A stretch of 64,000 bases of DNA, from the NCBI RefSeq assembly GCF_000702005.1, contig NZ_KL370848.1, positions 10,901 to 74,900 on the forward strand. Reading direction: 5' to 3'. This DNA comes from Selenomonas sp. ND2010 (lineage in GTDB: Bacteria; Bacillota; Negativicutes; Selenomonadales; Selenomonadaceae). Below, in pieces: positions 61,351 to 64,000 of this stretch. Under the pieces are notes generated by a model. The model was not told the origin of the DNA. It did no database searches and worked only from the letters and a program-made list of their open reading frames with translations. The position numbers were made by a program, and so were the translations under genes. Each line of letters opens with the position of its first letter. Position 1 is the first letter of the stretch.

Positions 61351-61508
61351 CTCCGGGTATGCACACTTATCCCAACTTACTCTCCTTTAAATTTTACTAT
61401 GAAAAATCGGGAAGTCAAGCGAGACTTGCTTTTATCCCCAAATACCTTTAAAATAAAAGAAGTGTCAAAACTTTGACCCATTTCTAACATACTGAAAGGT
61501 GATTCAAT

Positions 61509-61970
61509 ATGAGCATTTTTTCTCGTTTCTTGCCGACAAGGAAACCGGTAGAAATAAAGAACAACATCCCGAAAGAAAAAGCCAACATCCGCAAGACCTT
61601 CGGCATCTATTGCCATAGCCATCACAAAACTTCCGGCGATACGCTTTGCCCCAAATGCACAGCACTACTCGCCACGGTTATGACCAAGATGAACCGCTGC
61701 CCGTACGGTATCACCAAACCAATCTGCGATCGTTGTGACCGCACCGTCAACTGCTTTGGCTCCAAACAGGCCCAGGAATTCCTGCATGTCATGGGTTCCA
61801 GTCAGAAGCGCATGTTCCTGCGCCACCCCATCATGGCTTTCAAACACAAACTGGCCAGCATGGGCGTTGATTATGCCAAATATCAGCAGGCAAAAAAAAT
61901 CGACGACAAGGTCAAAGCCAAAGAAGAAGCGTCCAAGAAACGCGCCAAAGACAGAAAAGCAAAAAAATAA
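61509..61970 (+). CDS. YgbA-like (nitrous-oxide-stimulated promoter) family protein
   Basis: The 153-residue protein matches the small cysteine-rich YgbA family: EKANIRKTFGIYCHSHHK, CPKCTALLATVMTKMNRCPY, CDRCDRTVNCF and the signature MFLRHPIMAFKHKL. The C-terminal 30 residues are an Ala/Lys-rich basic tail. The cysteines probably bind metal. In enteric bacteria such genes respond to nitrosative stress; the biochemical role is not established. AAAGGTG lies seven bases before the ATG. Confidence 0.87.
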   Translation: MSIFSRFLPTRKPVEIKNNIPKEKANIRKTFGIYCHSHHKTSGDTLCPKCTALLATVMTKMNRCPYGITKPICDRCDRTVNCFGSKQAQEFLHVMGSSQKRMFLRHPIMAFKHKLASMGVDYAKYQQAKKIDDKVKAKEEASKKRAKDRKAKK

Positions 61971-61985
61971 CCAGCTGAAATACAG

Positions 61986-62019
61986 CGCCCCGTTGACCTA
62001 TTTGCCAACGGGGCGTTTT
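61986..62019 (+). terminator. Terminator of the ygbA-like gene
   Basis: A ten-pair perfect stem CGCCCCGTTG/CAACGGGGCG with a ten-base loop is followed by TTTTC. Confidence 0.85.
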
Positions 62020-62031
62020 CTATCATTACGC

Positions 62032-62073
62032 AAAAAGTCCGAGGACTCTTCGCCGCGAGTCCTCGGACTTTTT
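62032..62073. terminator. Second terminator, bidirectional, serving ftsW
   Basis: A 17-bp perfect stem AAAAAGTCCGAGGACTC/GAGTCCTCGGACTTTTT (62032-62048 with 62057-62073) has T/A runs on both sides. Confidence 0.9.
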
Positions 62074-62084
62074 ATCGCTGATAT

Positions 62085-63269
62085 TTATTTTACCAAATGC
62101 AAGGAAGGGCGTTCTTCCTTGTCTTTTTTTTCTTCCGAATCGGATTGCTTCGAGGCAAATTGGGGCTGCGGTTTATGACCGTGGTCGCAGATGTTTAATA
62201 GAATTCCCATCGCTATCATCGTGACCAGCAGGGAAGATCCGCCATAGCTGATAAAGGGCAGCGGTACACCGACGACGGCGAACATGCCGCCAACCATGGC
62301 CATATTCGCCAAAGCCTGTCCCAAGATGAGCAGCATGATGCCCGTAGCCAAAATCTGTCCGAATTCATCTTCTGCTCGATTCGCAATGCGGACACAAAAG
62401 AAAATCATCAAGGCGAACAACAGGAAAACCATCAAGGCACCGACATAGCCATGCTCCTGACAGAAGATCGCGAACGCAAAATCCGTATGGGCCTCAGGCA
62501 GATACTCGTATTTGCTGACGCCATCGCCAAGCCCCATGCCCCAAAAGCCACCGGAGCCGATAGTCGACAACGACTGAACGGTCTGATAACCGATTCCCTG
62601 CGCATCCGACCATGGGTCAAGCATGATCTTGATTCGGTTCAAGCGATAGGGCTGCAGGAAAATCAAACCTACAACACCGGCTAGGACAACAGCTCCCATG
62701 CGAACGATTTTCATAACGTTCATCCCGGCTACCACGGACATGATAAGCGGCACACCGCAAATAATCGCCGCCGTTCCCAAATCCGGTTCCAACTCCGTAA
62801 GACCGGCCATAATCGCGATAATACCATACTGCAGATTGACGACCGATATCTCTTTGCCCCGTTTTATCTGACTGGCCAAAACCGCCGCTGCCAGCATCAG
62901 GCTGAGCAATTTGGCAAACTCCGCCGGCTGGAAGGCGATAGCACCGACGCCCAGCCAACGCTTAGCACCATTGACGCTGTTTCCCACCACGAGAACGGCC
63001 GCTAGCGACACAAGCATCACCATCAGCAGCATCGGCATCCAGTTGCGCCAGCGCCGGTAATTGATGCGCCGGCAAACCAGAAAAGCAATCAACCCGATTC
63101 CGAGCCAAATCGTATGGCGAATCAAAAAGTGATACGGTGTCTCATAATCGATTGTCGACAGGACGAAACTAGAACTAAAAACGTTAATCGTCCCCAAGAC
63201 CAAGAGAATAACCATGATGACGATGATCGGTTCTGCATCATTGCTCCACAGGGTCTTCCTTATCCGCAT
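62085..63269 (-). CDS. ftsW: SEDS peptidoglycan glycosyltransferase, FtsW/SpoVE type
   Basis: The 394-residue protein has about ten membrane helices and SEDS signatures: NGAKRWLGVGAIAFQPAEFAK, LNRIKIMLDPWSDAQG-like segment (split as RIKIMLDPW), the conserved EAHTDFAFAI with the essential Asp, and PLPFISYGGSSLL. It polymerises lipid II together with a class B PBP during division. AAGGGGG lies seven bases before the ATG. FtsW and RodA are hard to separate by eye; FtsW is favoured by the QPAEFAK and PLPFISYGGSS forms. Confidence 0.88.
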   Translation of the reverse strand: MRIRKTLWSNDAEPIIVIMVILLVLGTINVFSSSFVLSTIDYETPYHFLIRHTIWLGIGLIAFLVCRRINYRRWRNWMPMLLMVMLVSLAAVLVVGNSVNGAKRWLGVGAIAFQPAEFAKLLSLMLAAAVLASQIKRGKEISVVNLQYGIIAIMAGLTELEPDLGTAAIICGVPLIMSVVAGMNVMKIVRMGAVVLAGVVGLIFLQPYRLNRIKIMLDPWSDAQGIGYQTVQSLSTIGSGGFWGMGLGDGVSKYEYLPEAHTDFAFAIFCQEHGYVGALMVFLLFALMIFFCVRIANRAEDEFGQILATGIMLLILGQALANMAMVGGMFAVVGVPLPFISYGGSSLLVTMIAMGILLNICDHGHKPQPQFASKQSDSEEKKDKEERPSLHLVK

Positions 63270-63281
63270 GATATTGCCCCC

Positions 63282-63932
63282 TTACGGAAAGATAACCTCA
63301 CAGCGGTTAATCTTCTCACCAAAACCGCTGAACTTGCGTTCATACTCGGTCATGATGTTGTCGGGACGGTTCTCGGCATGAAGGTCAAACGAAACATCGC
63401 GGACCGGCAATTTTGCTTCCTCGAACTGCTCCAGGGAAAAATCAAAAAGCGGACGATTATCCGTCTTGAAATGAAGCTCACCCGGCTTCTTCAAAAGACG
63501 GCGGTATTTCTCCAAAAAGCCCACATGGGTCAGGCGGCGTTTCGCATGACGCTTCTTCGGCCATGGGTCACAGAAATTGATGTAGAACCGATCTACCTCA
63601 TCTTCCGCAAAGATGTTTTCGATATTGTTAATATCAAAAACGAGCAGACGCACATTGGTAAGTTCCTTTTCCGCAATCTTCTTGGCAGCGGAATAGAGCA
63701 CATCCTGCTGAGCTTCAATGCCAATATAGTTGATATCGGGGTTGCGCTCTGCCAGCTGGCTGATGAAATCGCCTTTTCCCGTTCCCAATTCAACATGAAG
63801 CGGTGCCTGACGGCCAAAAATCTCCGCCCATTTCCCCTTTTTCTCTTCACCAATCTCCTGATCGCGGCTGATGACAAATGCATCAAATTCGTGGATTGCC
63901 TCATCCACCCAGGGTTTTCTTCTTAAACGCAC
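63282..63932 (-). CDS. trmB: tRNA (guanine-N7)-methyltransferase
   Basis: The 216-residue enzyme has the SAM motif HVELGTGKGDFI, IGIEAQQDVLYSA, and the family signature FCDPWPKKRHAKRRL, with FKTDNRPLFDFS and MTEYERKFSG near the end. It methylates G46 of tRNA. It begins at GTG 63932 with AAGGAG seven bases upstream. The gene is 12 bp from ftsW and 21 bp from the upstream partial gene. Confidence 0.96.
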   Translation of the reverse strand: MRLRRKPWVDEAIHEFDAFVISRDQEIGEEKKGKWAEIFGRQAPLHVELGTGKGDFISQLAERNPDINYIGIEAQQDVLYSAAKKIAEKELTNVRLLVFDINNIENIFAEDEVDRFYINFCDPWPKKRHAKRRLTHVGFLEKYRRLLKKPGELHFKTDNRPLFDFSLEQFEEAKLPVRDVSFDLHAENRPDNIMTEYERKFSGFGEKINRCEVIFP

Positions 63933-63953
63933 AATCTTGCTCCTTTATCCTCG

Positions 63954-64000
63954 TTATTTCTTCTCCAGGCCATATTTCTTGAGGTAACGATACAGCGTAA
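63954..64000 (-). CDS. C-terminus of a Fis-type HTH regulator (partial)
   Basis: Only the last 14 residues are visible, TLYRYLKKYGLEKK followed by TAA. This is the recognition-helix end typical of the Fis-type HTH at the C-terminus of sigma-54-dependent (NtrC-family) activators. The rest lies outside the window. Confidence 0.55.
   Translation of the reverse strand, partial: TLYRYLKKYGLEKK

Noticed and set aside
61166-61366. 66-codon minus-strand frame overlapping the small membrane protein
   Set aside because: It lacks hydrophobic periodicity and a ribosome site; the other frame has two clear membrane helices.

Overview
The window reads as a chromosome segment of a flagellated, anaerobic, diderm Firmicute of the Negativicutes, most probably a Selenomonas-like member of the Selenomonadaceae. 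The evidence is an SLH-domain porin of the OmpM type (an outer-membrane protein in an otherwise Firmicute gene set), flagellins with RNase M5/RsmA and an Orn/Lys/Arg-decarboxylase/thymidylate-kinase pair in Firmicute order, an [FeFe]-hydrogenase maturase (HydF), the SCIFF peptide with its radical-SAM maturase, and NirJ1/NirJ2-type radical-SAM proteins. The genus is an inference; no rRNA gene is present.

Layout. 1-10.5 kb: tRNA-Glu, a TauE/SafE exporter, two zinc-ribbon membrane-anchored proteins flanking a beta-lactamase-fold lipoprotein, an LPP20-like exported protein, a ROK kinase, MetA (with the Glu typical of acetyl-CoA users), exported proteins of unknown function and HydF. 10.5-18 kb: two phosphatase-type enzymes (PHP and HAD), a soluble chemoreceptor-like protein, two small exported proteins, and a TetR-nirJ1-nirJ2 operon. 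18-25 kb: four co-oriented genes for a sugar-binding lipoprotein, a chemoreceptor, an SLH porin and a GH53 endo-galactanase, which look like a galactan sensing and degradation set. 25-32 kb: tRNA-Arg, RidA, and a run of five to six exported CsgG-like/FlgT-like proteins behind one good promoter. 31.8-38.6 kb: gap, pgk, tpiA and gpmI, followed by a structured RNA candidate and a NifU-like/GGGtGRT protein pair. 38.9-41.6 kb: the SCIFF ranthipeptide (a 45-residue gene easily missed) and its maturase, then a PHP phosphatase and a TSCPD protein. 41.8-49 kb: a diguanylate cyclase, an MFS exporter, a methyltransferase/GT8/GT8 operon, and a DUF559 endonuclease gene sandwiched between two near-identical 0.4-kb blocks of 99-bp palindromic repeats. 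49.6-54.5 kb: two flagellins, one very large. 54.6-64 kb: NhaC antiporter, rsmA-rnmV, tmk-like and decarboxylase genes, a DegS-like kinase, a YgbA-like protein, FtsW, TrmB and the 3-prime end of a Fis-type regulator.

The observations most worth following are (1) the DUF559 nuclease framed by duplicated repeat blocks, one of which supplies the C-terminus of the nuclease itself; (2) the array of diverged CsgG-like/FlgT-like exported proteins, possibly an undescribed envelope or flagellar outer-membrane assembly; (3) the apparently new three-way-junction RNA with a predicted pseudoknot between gpmI and the NifU-like/GGGtGRT pair; and (4) the binding-protein/chemoreceptor/porin/galactanase set. 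Start sites were chosen from Shine-Dalgarno spacing and often differ from the longest open frame.
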